Assembly: GCF_023822025.1 (NCBI RefSeq)
Contig: NZ_CP082909.1
Location: 5,872,001-5,936,000, forward strand
Length of the DNA stretch: 64,000 nt
DNA from: Endozoicomonas sp. 4G
GTDB taxonomy: Bacteria; Pseudomonadota; Gammaproteobacteria; Pseudomonadales; Endozoicomonadaceae
Reading direction: 5' to 3'
Each line of letters opens with the position of its first letter. Positions within the stretch are counted from its first letter, which is position 1. Positions 25,113-35,872 of this stretch are shown here, piece after piece. Both the position numbers and the translations under genes were made by a program. The notes under the pieces were generated by a model. That model saw only the letters and a program-made list of their open reading frames with translations, had not been told where the DNA came from and ran no database searches.

Positions 25113-25905
25113 GTTACAGCCAGAAAACTTAACTTAGCTAGCTGTCCAGTTTATGGGGTCCACTATAAAGGCGAGCAGGTTGGACGATACAATCATCGTA
25201 CTGCAAAGGCTGTAGAGGGTGAACCCATTCTGAAGAAATCAAAAGAACATTTCATCGCTAAAGCTGAAAAGCTGGAAAAGCAAGCTGGAAAGTTCAGATC
25301 GAAGATTGCGAAAGAGGTCACTCTTGGAAAAGCTCAGGACATGAGAGCCCATGCTGAAAGTGCTAAAACCAATGCTGAGCTCCATGCTGAAGAAAGGCTT
25401 AAGGACAGCATAGCAGCTGAAAGAATGAGAAAAAAACAGACGGGTGCCCCGGATCAGGCCAAAAGCAAGCAGGTTAAACAAGATGATCATCCTACGGACG
25501 CAAAGGGTAGGCCGATCCTGGAGGGATCAAAAGAATACCTTTTCGCTCAGGCTATAAGGATAGAAAAGGAGGCTGCAAGTTGCGTAACCAGGCTTGAGTA
25601 CGCCGTCAAAATCAATGAGGCGTATTCTCTGAAAATCGATGCCGTAAATGCTAAAAGCAATGCTGAGCTCTATGCTGAAAAAGAGTCAGAGGAAGCCAAA
25701 AACCGAAAAAAACAGAGTAATCCTCTGGATCAAATAAAAAAAGCGGCGGGTAAGGCGGCTGATGCTATCAAGCATGAAGTAGCCGAGCTTCGAAACGATG
25801 GTGTAAAAAAACTCAGTGATTGGGAACGTAAAGTTAAACTGGCCGACGAAGATGAGATATTGGACCTTCTGATTAAGAAAAAAGAAGTAACTATTCAGCC
25901 CCCCC

Positions 25906-27522
25906 CTGTAATCGACTGGTATTTTCGTGATTTTGTGCCACCCTGAAGTACAGTTTCCTGGTCGTATGCCGCTATGAGTCAGCTTACTCCCGAATTTCAG
26001 ATGATTGTCGCCCTCCTTGCCGTTGTGAATGAGCTGCAAGAGCAGGTGACCGTGCTGAGCCAGCAAGGGGCAAAGCTGGAGACGGAGAACAAAGAACTCT
26101 CAGCTAGACTCAATACCAACAGCCGCAACAGCAGCAAGCCTCCATCCTCGGATGGATATGCAAAACCCAACGCCAAAGCAAAGGACTCTTTAGAGGCGAC
26201 GGAGAGCGACCCAAAAGACGAAAAACCCAACCCAAAAAGCTTACGAAAGAAGTCAGGTCGTAAGCCTGGCGGCCAGAAAGGTCACAAGGGTTCTACGCTT
26301 CGACAAGCTGCTAAAGCAGAGCATACCCACTACCACCCTGTCATTGACTGCGAAAATGCGGTTGCTCGCTGCGTTCGGAAAAAACGGTTAAGCGGGTTGA
26401 ACGACAAGTGTTTGAACCTGGTCGTTTTGGTCACTTTGAAGTGACTGCTCATGTAGCAGAGGTCAAAAAGTGTAGCTGCGGTCATGTAACGCAGGCCAGC
26501 TTCCCTGAAGGCGTAGACTCTCATGTGCAGTATGGGCCCGTTACTCAGGCACTGGCCGTGTATCTTTGCCAGTATCAGCTGGTGCCTTACAAGCGTGCTT
26601 CCCAGTTCTTCATGGATATTTTCGGATTAGAGGTTAGCCCGGGTTCTATCTGCACCTTCCAGGAAAAGGCTTATAACCAGTTAGCCAGCACCGAACAGGC
26701 TATTGCCGATGCCCTCAAGGTAGAACCCATTGCCGGTGCTGACGAAACAGGCATGAGAGTAGCCGGGGCGCTATGGTGGATGCATGTCCTTCGTACTGAA
26801 AAATGGACGATGTACCACCTTGATCCCAGTCGAGGTCACTCCGCCATAGAGTCCATGGGCATCTTACTGGCCTTTGCTGGAATATTAGTTCATGACCACT
26901 ACAAGGCTTACTTCCGTTATGCTGCACTTCATGCCCTCTGCAATGCCCATCACCTAAGAGAGTTACAGGGTGTTGTTGACAGGGACTGCAACCATCTTGC
27001 CGCACGCTTGCAACGGTTACTGAGACTGGCCTGCCATCTCAGCAACGGTTTCAGAAAGATTGGCATGAAGGCTATGCCAGAAGTGATTTACCAGCGCATT
27101 GCCTCACTGTTCGAGCGGACAGCGAGAAGAGCGCTGGCTGAAGAGGCTGAGTATATGGAACGAGTACGGCAACGGCTGGGTCGTGACAAAGTCAAAAATA
27201 CCAAAGCCTTCAACCTGTTTAAGCGGTTGGTGGAGTTCAAGGACGAAACCTTGAGATTCATGACCGACCTCAACATCCCCTTCGACAATAATGGCAGTGA
27301 ACGAGACATAAGAAATGGCAAGGTGAAGCAAAAAATATCGGGTTGTATCAGAAGCAAGAAAGGAGCGAAATGGTATTGCCGGATACGGAGTTATGTTTCA
27401 TCGGCGAGAAAGCAGGGTCAGAACGTTTTCGAAGCCCTGCTTATAGCCATGAAGAATTACTGCGGTCATCCTTTGCTGGGTGCTGAATAGTTACAAAAAG
27501 AAACATTGAACTGGCGTAAGAG
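25906..27522 (+). mobile_element. IS66-family element, transposase frameshifted
   Basis: Inserted in the 3' part of the copy-2 helical protein gene. The boundaries are inferred from where the host protein breaks (after TIQPP) and resumes (NFNLW); terminal repeats are not clear, so ends are approximate within about 15 bases. Only one transposase gene (tnpC type) is present; no tnpA/tnpB accessory ORFs are seen. Confidence 0.7.
25974..27490 (+). pseudogene. IS66 transposase TnpC, single-base frameshift
   Basis: The N-terminal part has the family coiled coil and zinc-finger linker (ARLNTNSRNSSKPPSSDGY, GRKPGGQKGHKG). The C-terminal part has the DDE_Tnp_IS66 domain (GADETGMRV, HDHYKAYF, NNGSERDIRNGKVKQK). 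The frame breaks near 26357, where CGAAAATGCGGTTGC lacks one T; restoring AATTGCGG would give CENCGCSLRSEKTVKR, the expected zinc-finger continuation. The downstream frame is open from before 26408 to 27490. Confidence 0.85.
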
Positions 27523-27616
27523 CCCCGTACAAAACTTCAATCTGTGGTTGGACATAAGGACACAGACAGCCAAAGTCGATAAATTTAAGGATAAAACTTA
27601 ACAGTAGCGTAGCTGC

Positions 27617-28081
27617 TTACAGGGAAGTTTTTTTAGTCATATTGACTTCCCTCAGTCCTTCAATATGACTCCCCAGCCGCCAGATAATGAATAAACCCAC
27701 CAATGTCGCGACTGATTCAAAAATAAGGTCGGATTGCTCTATCGGTGCCAAAGCCAATATTAAAAAGAGTGGCAGGCTGAACACCAGCATTCTCATGGTA
27801 ACGACCCATCCTATCGAAATCAGCCGGGTCCAGAACTGTTCTCCCTGACGACCGCCATTGCAAAGCCAGACATAAAAGATGGCAATGAAAGGAGCAGAAC
27901 ATTCTATGGCTTCAAGCCAGCCTGAATGAGAAAAGTTGTCATGGGTGCTTTCAGAAAAAAATCCCAGCGTCAGAAGCGCCAGCCAGCACAGCGTGTAGAG
28001 ATACGTTTCCCGACCAGAAAGCGGCTTCTTCCTGAGTCGCTGTTTTAGCCAGTTAATATTCCAGAACACCACGAACTGCAT
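27617..28081 (-). CDS. Multi-pass membrane protein of unknown function
   Basis: A 154-residue protein with four hydrophobic segments (about 25-42, 58-75, 88-112, 122-138). The ATG at 28081 is preferred over 28108 because GGAGG lies 8 bases before it. I recognise no family. The 3' end overlaps an inverted repeat (AGGGAAGT / ACTTCCCT, about 27619-27650) that may terminate transcripts from both sides. It is downstream of chrA in the same orientation, with a 77-bp gap. Confidence 0.6.
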   Translation of the reverse strand: MQFVVFWNINWLKQRLRKKPLSGRETYLYTLCWLALLTLGFFSESTHDNFSHSGWLEAIECSAPFIAIFYVWLCNGGRQGEQFWTRLISIGWVVTMRMLVFSLPLFLILALAPIEQSDLIFESVATLVGLFIIWRLGSHIEGLREVNMTKKTSL

Positions 28082-28158
28082 AATCGCACCCTCCACATCC
28101 AAATCCATCCAAACAGCTTGTGGACTTTAGAGGTTACTGGCAATGAATAGTTCCCCAG

Positions 28159-29334
28159 TCAGATCAACAGAAAACCAATGCCTGCAAACAGGGGCACCAT
28201 CCAGGCAACAGGCAGTTTCCAGACCGCCAGCAGCAGATAAGCCAGTAATGCCAGGGCAACATCCTGTGCATCCTTGATGGCCAGAGTGATCACCGGGTTG
28301 TAGAAGGCTGCCAGAAGCAAGCCCACCACCGCAGCATTAATGCCATGAATGGCGGCTCTCAGTGTTGGCATCGCTTTCAGACGATTCCAGAAAGGCCAGG
28401 CCGCTGCCAGCAGTAGGAAAGAAGGCGCAAAAATACCCAACAAAGCCGCCAGTGCATGGGAAATACTGTAGCTGCCACCGTATACACCCCCCAGGAAAGG
28501 AGCCAGGGCAAACATAGGGCCAGGTACCGCCTGAGCGGCACTGTAACCTACCAGAAAGGCATCCGGGGTCACCCCGCCAGCATGAACCACTTCAGCCTGA
28601 AGCATGGGCAGAACGACATGACCGCCGCCAAACACCAGGGCGCCGGCACGATAGAAACTGTCAAACAGGTTCAGGCTGGTTGAGTCTGACATGCCTGCGA
28701 TGAAAGGCAGTAAGAGCAAACCGGCAAGGAACAGAACCAGGGCGGTAAACGCTTGTCGTTTACTGCCTTTAACCTGGGCCTGACTATTATCCGCTGACTG
28801 ATTTTTGTAGATTATGAATCCACAGGCACCCGCAACAAAAATCACCCCAATCTGGGTGAACACATGGGGCAGCACCAACATGGCTCCTGCTGACAGAATC
28901 GCTAGTGTCACTCTGGGGCGGTCCGGGCATAATGATTTCCCCATTTTGATGAGCGCGTCAGCCACTACCGCAACGGCAAACAGCTTGATGCCCTGAAGTA
29001 TTCCCATAGCAGCAGGAATACCGGATATTTCACTGTAGCCCAGCGCCAGCAGAATCATGATCAGGGCCGAAGGCAAGGTGAACCCCAGGAAGGCAGCAAT
29101 AGCCCCCGGCAGCCCGGCGCGTTCAAAACCTATGCTCATCCCCACCTGGCTGCTGGCCGGTCCGGGCAGCATCTGGCAAAGGGCTACGGTGTCTGCGTAA
29201 TCCCTTTCGCCCAGCCACTTGCGACGTTCCACAAACTCTTTATGAAAGTAGCCGATGTGGGCCGTGGGTCCTCCGAAGGCGTAGCAACCCAGCACCAGAA
29301 AACGCCAGAAGACGTCAAGAATCGAGTGTCTCAT
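28159..29334 (-). CDS. chrA: Chromate transporter (long-chain CHR family)
   Basis: A 391-residue inner-membrane protein made of two homologous CHR halves. The first half has FGGPTAHIGYFHKEFVERRKW and LCQMLPGPASSQ; the second has FGGGHVVLPML and AQAVPGPMFALAPFLGG. These are the conserved motifs of bidomain ChrA proteins, which export chromate; some may move other oxyanions. Full length with no sign of decay. No chromate regulator is adjacent. Confidence 0.9.
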   Translation of the reverse strand: MRHSILDVFWRFLVLGCYAFGGPTAHIGYFHKEFVERRKWLGERDYADTVALCQMLPGPASSQVGMSIGFERAGLPGAIAAFLGFTLPSALIMILLALGYSEISGIPAAMGILQGIKLFAVAVVADALIKMGKSLCPDRPRVTLAILSAGAMLVLPHVFTQIGVIFVAGACGFIIYKNQSADNSQAQVKGSKRQAFTALVLFLAGLLLLPFIAGMSDSTSLNLFDSFYRAGALVFGGGHVVLPMLQAEVVHAGGVTPDAFLVGYSAAQAVPGPMFALAPFLGGVYGGSYSISHALAALLGIFAPSFLLLAAAWPFWNRLKAMPTLRAAIHGINAAVVGLLLAAFYNPVITLAIKDAQDVALALLAYLLLAVWKLPVAWMVPLFAGIGFLLI

Positions 29335-29555
29335 AAGCGGTCCTCATCAATGTTGCCCGCTATTGTAGGGATGGACCTGTCATTAATCGAATCAATTCAG
29401 TTGTTGGAAATCCTTGCAGGTAGGGTTCTGTGCAAGAATTCTGCCTGTTTTTTCGCAACTGGTGGCTGTCTTATTGAATCTACTGATTGTGGGAAGGGGC
29501 TTTGGTTGAGTATGCTTCGAATGTACTTACAGATTAACCATCGGAGTGAATAACA

Positions 29556-29771
29556 ATGGGTCTTGGTGGAATCAGTATCTGGCAGTTATTAATTATTCTG
29601 CTGATTGTCGTGATGTTGTTCGGCACGAAAAAACTGAAGAATATGGGCGGTGACCTGGGTGGTGCGGTGAAAGGTTTCAAGAAGGCGTTAAATGAAGAAG
29701 AGAACGACGCCGCTGTGAAAAAGGCCGCACAGGAAGACAGCACTCAAAAAGAAATTTCCCATAAAGCCTGA
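29556..29771 (+). CDS. tatA: Twin-arginine translocase subunit TatA
   Basis: A 71-residue protein with one N-terminal membrane helix ([18 protein letters not shown]), the FGTKKL hinge and an amphipathic helix ([15 protein letters not shown]), then an acidic tail. It forms the pore of the Tat export system for folded proteins. GGAG lies 9-12 bases upstream. tatC follows after 73 bases; no tatB lies between or nearby. Confidence 0.93.
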   Translation: MGLGGISIWQLLIILLIVVMLFGTKKLKNMGGDLGGAVKGFKKALNEEENDAAVKKAAQEDSTQKEISHKA

Positions 29772-29844
29772 GGCTATTGGGGGCCAATACAGTCCCCGGT
29801 AGATATGAGCCTATTTCTGCAGGTTTTTTGAGGATAATAAACAC

Positions 29845-30603
29845 ATGTCATCTACTATCGAGAGCAATGACGAGCAGAAGCCGCTGGTTCAGCACCTGCT
29901 TGAGCTGAGAACCCGTGTCCTGCGCAGCATGGTGGTTGTGCTGATTATTTTTGCCGGGCTGTTCTACTTTTCCAGTACGCTCTATGAGTTCTTTTCAGAG
30001 CCTCTGAGGGTTTTCCTGCCGGAAAACACCAGCATGATCGCGACCGACGTTGCATCACCCTTTCTGGCACCTTTCAAACTGACCATGATCCTGGCACTGT
30101 TTGCCGCGATTCCTTTTATTCTGAATCAGGTATGGGGGTTTATTGCACCAGGGCTTTACAAGCATGAGAAAAGGCTGGCGGTGCCACTGCTGGTGGCCAG
30201 TGTCGTCTTGTTTTATGCCGGGGTCGCCTTTGCTTACTTTGTGGTCTTTCCGCTGATTTTTGGTTTCTTTACCAGTACCGGTCCTGAGAGCGTCGCGGTG
30301 ATGACCGATATAAACAGTTACCTGAATTTTATTCTGAAACTGTTTTTTGCCTTCGGTATGGCATTTGAGATTCCTGTTGCCACAGTGCTGCTGATCTGGT
30401 CGGGCATCTCAACCGTTGAGTCCATGTCCAAAAAGCGTCCGTACATAGTCGTAGGTTGTTTTGTCCTGGGCATGTTGCTGACACCGCCCGATGTGATTTC
30501 CCAAACTTTGCTGGCTGGCCCGATGTGGCTGTTGTTTGAGGTGGGTATTCTGTTTGCCCGTCTGACTTCTCGAAAATCAAAGGAAGTGCAAGTTAAATCT
30601 TGA
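29845..30603 (+). CDS. tatC: Twin-arginine translocase subunit TatC
   Basis: A 252-residue six-helix inner-membrane protein that binds twin-arginine signal peptides. Family motifs HLLELRTRVLRS, SPFLAPFKL and FAFGMAFEIPVATVLL are present. The SD (GAGGATAA) lies upstream of the ATG. Its TGA overlaps the TTG proposed as the start of the next gene. Confidence 0.95.
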   Translation: MSSTIESNDEQKPLVQHLLELRTRVLRSMVVVLIIFAGLFYFSSTLYEFFSEPLRVFLPENTSMIATDVASPFLAPFKLTMILALFAAIPFILNQVWGFIAPGLYKHEKRLAVPLLVASVVLFYAGVAFAYFVVFPLIFGFFTSTGPESVAVMTDINSYLNFILKLFFAFGMAFEIPVATVLLIWSGISTVESMSKKRPYIVVGCFVLGMLLTPPDVISQTLLAGPMWLLFEVGILFARLTSRKSKEVQVKS

Positions 30604-31298
30604 ATATTATCTGGGTGCTGATGGTGGCAATCATCTTTAAAACGACCGTGGGCTGGCTGGTGTGGGTCGCCTTGATTGTGCTCTATCTGCTTTCGGTTAC
30701 CCCTGTTGCCAACCTCTTGGCCAGGGGATTGGAGACCTATCCTCCTGTTGATACGGAGGTTTGTAAAAAGGCCGATGCCATTGTGCTGTTGGGGGGAGGC
30801 AGGCCCAGAAGCTCTCCCGAACTGGAGGGGTATCAACCGACCTCTTTGTCACTTGAGCGCATTCGTTATGCCGCCTTGCTGTACCGGGAGTGTCGAGTCC
30901 CCATTCTGGCCACCGGGGGTGGTGAGCGACCGGAGTCAGAAATGATGGCCAGAGTGCTCAAAAATGATTACAACGTGGATGTGACGTGGATAGAAAATCA
31001 AAGCACGACTACCTGGCAAAATGCTCAGAACAGTAAAAAGCTGTTGGATAAAGAACGACTGGATAAAAAGCAGCCAACCGTTGTCCTGGTCACCCATGCC
31101 TGGCACATGCCCCGGTCAGTGATGAGTTTTAAAAAGGCGGGCTTTACAGTGATTCCGGCACCGACGGCATTTATCTCGAAAGAGATTCCCTGGCGAAAAG
31201 GTGCTTACTGGATACCGAGGGTTCGAAACCTCAGGACCAGTGAACTGGCTCTGCATGAATACCTGGGATTCGCCTGGTACTGGCTGACCCACCGATAG
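30600..31298 (+). CDS. DUF218 (YdcF/ElyC/SanA-like) envelope protein
   Basis: About 232 residues: an N-terminal membrane helix (about 3-28), then a DUF218 domain with ADAIVLLGGGRP, PILATGGG, ENQSTTTWQNAQN and THAWHMPRS. ElyC, with a similar layout, acts in peptidoglycan/lipid-carrier metabolism; that role here is inferred. The start is uncertain: TTG at 30600 overlaps the tatC stop, and the ATG at 30621 would trim seven residues. Confidence 0.8.
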   Translation: MNIIWVLMVAIIFKTTVGWLVWVALIVLYLLSVTPVANLLARGLETYPPVDTEVCKKADAIVLLGGGRPRSSPELEGYQPTSLSLERIRYAALLYRECRVPILATGGGERPESEMMARVLKNDYNVDVTWIENQSTTTWQNAQNSKKLLDKERLDKKQPTVVLVTHAWHMPRSVMSFKKAGFTVIPAPTAFISKEIPWRKGAYWIPRVRNLRTSELALHEYLGFAWYWLTHR

Positions 31299-31304
31299 AG
31301 AGGG

Positions 31305-32795
<1,491 letters not shown>

Positions 32796-32858
32796 TGAAT
32801 CGAAACCCTATTCGGTCCGGAATTCGAATGTGAACGCCTCCATCATAGACTCTTCATT

Positions 32859-34400
32859 TCAGAAGCGAGACTTCTGGGATCTTCTTGCGCTGAGCACTGA
32901 CACTACCATCATTAACAGACTCAGGAATAAAACAGGCCAGGATCCAAACACCATGAAAGGCGTATTGCCTGTCATGACTTCAGCGGTACCTCTCAGTACT
33001 CCGGGTTTGAAGCGTTCGATGCTTTCAGCCACTCTTCCTTTGTCGTCTATAAGGGCGCTGATACCGTCATTGGTCGCACGAATCATATATCGACCTGTTT
33101 CCAGTGAGCGCATACGGGCCATCTGAAAGTGTTGCTCAGGGCCAATGGATTTGCCAAACCAGGTGTCATTACTGATGGTTATTAACAACCCACTGTCTTT
33201 TGCCTGCTGGGCAGCAAAGTCAGGGTAGACCACTTCATAACAAATATAAGCGGTAATTACCGCATTAGGGATTCGCAGTTTTTCCTGCCTGCTATGACCG
33301 GGGCTGAAGGCCGACATAGGCAGGTCAAAGAAGCGGATCAGGCCGCGCAGGGCTGAATCGAAAGGGACGTACTCGCCAAAGGGAACCAGCTTCTGTTTGT
33401 AGTACCGACCTTCTCCCAGACCCATGGCGAGTATGCCGTTGTAATAGTTTTCGTCGACCAGGGATTTTGTCTCTTCCGATCGCTCATCAATCGGCAAGCC
33501 GATAATCAGGGCGCTGTTGTGTTCAGCGGCTTTACGATTGAGTTGGCTGAGCACGGATCGGGCCTGACTGTAGAGAAGAGGTATGGCATTTTCAGGCCAG
33601 ACGATCAGCTCCTGATCCCACTCGTCTTTAGAAAGCCCGTAGTAAGTAGCCAGCGTTTCCTCAACATAGCCTGGATCCCATTTCAGGAGCTGGGGGATAT
33701 TCCCCTGAACTGCGCTGAAACTGATCTCTCCCACGGGCCGGGTCCACTGGATTTTAGCCAGTGGCACGGAGGCAATCCAGAACAGTAAGGTGATGGACAG
33801 GGCGATCAAAGGTGGGTTCCGATTCGCTCGATCAGTGACCAGAGTTGCAGTAATCAGGGCCGCAGTGGTAGCCATGAGCAGACTCAAACCAAAAACACCA
33901 ACGACAGGTGCCCAGGATTGAACAGGCGTGTCGAGCAGTGCGTAACCCTCAAGCAGCCAGGGGAAACCGGTGAGCAGCCAGCTGCGAACCCATTCAAACA
34001 GTGTCCATAATCCGGCGAACAGCAGGGCCTGCTGCCAGGGCGCCTGAATATTGAACCGATGCCTGATTTTTGCATAAAGATAGAAAAGCGGCATGACCAT
34101 GATGGTTGCCAGCATCAGAACGAACAGAAAGGTCAGCAGGCCTGCCAGCGGGGCTGAGGCCGCCCCAAAATTATGAATGCTGACATAAATCCAGGAAGTG
34201 CCTGTAACGAACAGGCCCAGTCCAAACAGTAAACCTCGGACAGTGGTCGTTTTTACCGTTTCTGTGCGGGTATAGGCAAAGCCGGTTGCTGTCGCAAGGA
34301 TCAGGACAGGCCAGATGTTAAAGGGACTGAAACCCAGTGGAAACAGGCTTCCGGCCAACAGTGTGACAAGGTGACCGAAGTAGAGCGTTTTTTTGTTCAT
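32859..34400 (-). CDS. lnt: Apolipoprotein N-acyltransferase
   Basis: A 513-residue inner-membrane enzyme that adds the third acyl chain to lipoproteins. The N-terminal half has about six membrane helices; the C-terminal half is a periplasmic nitrilase-type domain with the catalytic Glu in WPENAIPLLY, Lys in YKQKLVPFGEY and Cys in AYICYEVVYPDF. It ends the conserved ybeZ-ybeY-ybeX-lnt cluster. All catalytic residues are present. Confidence 0.95.
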   Translation of the reverse strand: MNKKTLYFGHLVTLLAGSLFPLGFSPFNIWPVLILATATGFAYTRTETVKTTTVRGLLFGLGLFVTGTSWIYVSIHNFGAASAPLAGLLTFLFVLMLATIMVMPLFYLYAKIRHRFNIQAPWQQALLFAGLWTLFEWVRSWLLTGFPWLLEGYALLDTPVQSWAPVVGVFGLSLLMATTAALITATLVTDRANRNPPLIALSITLLFWIASVPLAKIQWTRPVGEISFSAVQGNIPQLLKWDPGYVEETLATYYGLSKDEWDQELIVWPENAIPLLYSQARSVLSQLNRKAAEHNSALIIGLPIDERSEETKSLVDENYYNGILAMGLGEGRYYKQKLVPFGEYVPFDSALRGLIRFFDLPMSAFSPGHSRQEKLRIPNAVITAYICYEVVYPDFAAQQAKDSGLLITISNDTWFGKSIGPEQHFQMARMRSLETGRYMIRATNDGISALIDDKGRVAESIERFKPGVLRGTAEVMTGNTPFMVFGSWPVLFLSLLMMVVSVLSARRSQKSRF

Positions 34401-34503
34401 AAATGGAATACGGAAAAGTCAGCTTCCTCGACACCCAGTGGTCAGAGCAAGTCTGGAAAGCCAATGGTCCTGAGTTCTATCAATCAGTTTGCCAGAGTTT
34501 GAA

Positions 34504-35343
34504 CTAGACGGAGCTGACTCGCAACAATCGAATTCGGCGACCATCGGAATTCAGAACATCAAACCGGAAGCCGTCGATCTCCACGAACTCATTTCGTTTG
34601 GGCATATGTCCAAATTCCTGCAGGACGATGCCCCCAATGGTATCGAACTCGTCGTCGCTGAAGTTGGATTCAAAATGTTCGTTAAAGTCTTCTATCGGGG
34701 TCAGGGCCTTGACAATAAAAGTGTGGGCCTGCTCCTCAACCGGTTTGATGAAGCTGTCCTCTTCAACGTCATGCTCGTCTTCTATGTCCCCGACGATTTG
34801 TTCGAGAACGTCTTCAATCGTGACCAGTCCGGCGACACCCCCAAACTCATCAATGACGATGGCCATGTGGTTACGGTTGGTACGGAACTCTTTCAGGAGT
34901 ACATTCAGACGTTTGCTTTCGGGAATGAAGGTGGCAGGACGAAGGTGATCCTTGATATTGAATTTGCCATTCTGAAGAATCAGCGGCAGAAGATCCTTGG
35001 CCAGAAGAATGCCGATAATCTCGTCTTTGGTATCGCCGATGACGGGAAAGCGTGAGTGGGCCGATTCGATGACCTTGGGCAGGAAATCCCTGGGCTCCTG
35101 GTCTTCATCAACGCAGACCATCTGGGAGCGTGGGATCATGATTTCCCTGGCCTGCATATCGGCTACCTGGACCGCTCCCTCAATAATACTGAGAGCCTCA
35201 TGATCAATAATGCCTCTGAGTCCGGCGTCATTGAGCACAGTCAGCAACTCGCTCCGGTTTTGAGGGTTCTGGACGAAAAGAGCCGTCAGTTTGTCTTTCC
35301 ATGTCGGGGCGGGCGAGTCGCCCGGCGCAGTGTCGTCGTTCAT
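34504..35343 (-). CDS. ybeX: CBS-domain CorC/YbeX protein
   Basis: A 279-residue cytoplasmic protein: a pair of CBS domains (about 70-195, with REIMIPRSQMVCVDE and NHMAIVIDEFGGVAGLVTIEDVLEQIVGDIEDE) followed by a CorC_HlyC transporter-associated domain. E. coli YbeX (CorC) was linked to magnesium/cobalt efflux and more recently to ribosome-related functions. Position between ybeY and lnt matches the conserved order. Confidence 0.93.
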   Translation of the reverse strand: MNDDTAPGDSPAPTWKDKLTALFVQNPQNRSELLTVLNDAGLRGIIDHEALSIIEGAVQVADMQAREIMIPRSQMVCVDEDQEPRDFLPKVIESAHSRFPVIGDTKDEIIGILLAKDLLPLILQNGKFNIKDHLRPATFIPESKRLNVLLKEFRTNRNHMAIVIDEFGGVAGLVTIEDVLEQIVGDIEDEHDVEEDSFIKPVEEQAHTFIVKALTPIEDFNEHFESNFSDDEFDTIGGIVLQEFGHMPKRNEFVEIDGFRFDVLNSDGRRIRLLRVSSV

Positions 35344-35398
35344 TACCGTGAAGGCCTCTCATGACAACATTGCATGATTCGGCCTGCTTCTCCTATGG

Positions 35399-35872
35399 TT
35401 ATGATCCGCGCTTTTCGAGCTGGTACGGATCAGGAAAACCCAGACTTTGAAGAATCGCTGTTTCCAGAGATTCCATCGTCAGGGCTTCGTCTTCTTCAAT
35501 ATGGTCATAGCCCAACAGGTGCAGTGTGCCATGAACCATCATGTGAGCCCAGTGTGCCTGAAGGGTTTTATTCTGTTCCCTGGCTTCACGTTCAACCACG
35601 GGGGAGCAGATGACCAGATCGCCCAAAAGCGGCAGGTTAAGTTCTTCCGGCAGGTCAGAAGGAAAAGACAGAACGTTGGTAGGCCCTTCTTTCTGGCGCC
35701 ACTGCTGATTGAGTTCGGCACCTTCTTTGAGGTCAACAATACGCAGGCTGATTTCGGCTTCCTGGCGGTGATCACCGATAGCCGCAGCGGCCCATTTGTG
35801 CAGGTCCGCCTGGGAGGGGAGTTCGGAACTCTCGCTGGCTATTTGAATGTCGACAAGAACGTCTGCTGGCAT
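35399..35872 (-). CDS. ybeY: rRNA maturation RNase YbeY
   Basis: A 157-residue zinc endoribonuclease for 16S rRNA 3'-end processing and ribosome quality control. The metal motif [11 protein letters not shown] is intact and the length is normal. Its start shares its first base with the end of ybeZ, indicating coupling. Confidence 0.95.
   Translation of the reverse strand: MPADVLVDIQIASESSELPSQADLHKWAAAAIGDHRQEAEISLRIVDLKEGAELNQQWRQKEGPTNVLSFPSDLPEELNLPLLGDLVICSPVVEREAREQNKTLQAHWAHMMVHGTLHLLGYDHIEEDEALTMESLETAILQSLGFPDPYQLEKRGS

Larger units (their letters stand above)
23912..25166 (-). mobile_element. IS3-family insertion sequence (about 1.26 kb)
   Basis: Carries orfA and orfB transposase genes on the minus strand. 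Terminal inverted repeats begin ATGGTGGACCCC on the left and (reverse complement) ATAGTGGACCCC on the right. The 4-base sequence AAAG directly flanks it on both sides (23908-23911 and 25167-25170), a probable target duplication. Removing the element and one AAAG restores the host reading frame. Confidence 0.88.
23839..27601 (+). pseudogene. Lys/Glu-rich helical protein, copy 2, split by two insertion sequences
   Basis: Three pieces make one reading frame. Piece 1 (23839-23911) encodes MAGPVNFLKGLAGASPSHSP and a few more residues. Piece 2 (25167 to about 25908) begins GEQVGRYNHRTAKAVEG and continues in frame. Piece 3 (about 27529-27601) gives NFNLWLDIRTQTAKVDKFKD and a stop, matching the C-terminus of copy 1. 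An IS3 element separates 1 from 2 and an IS66 element separates 2 from 3. The middle contains two diverged copies of the repeat unit seen once in copy 1 (each with SKE and NAEL), so the ancestor had an internal duplication. Apart from the insertions the frame is intact, so decay is recent. Confidence 0.8.
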
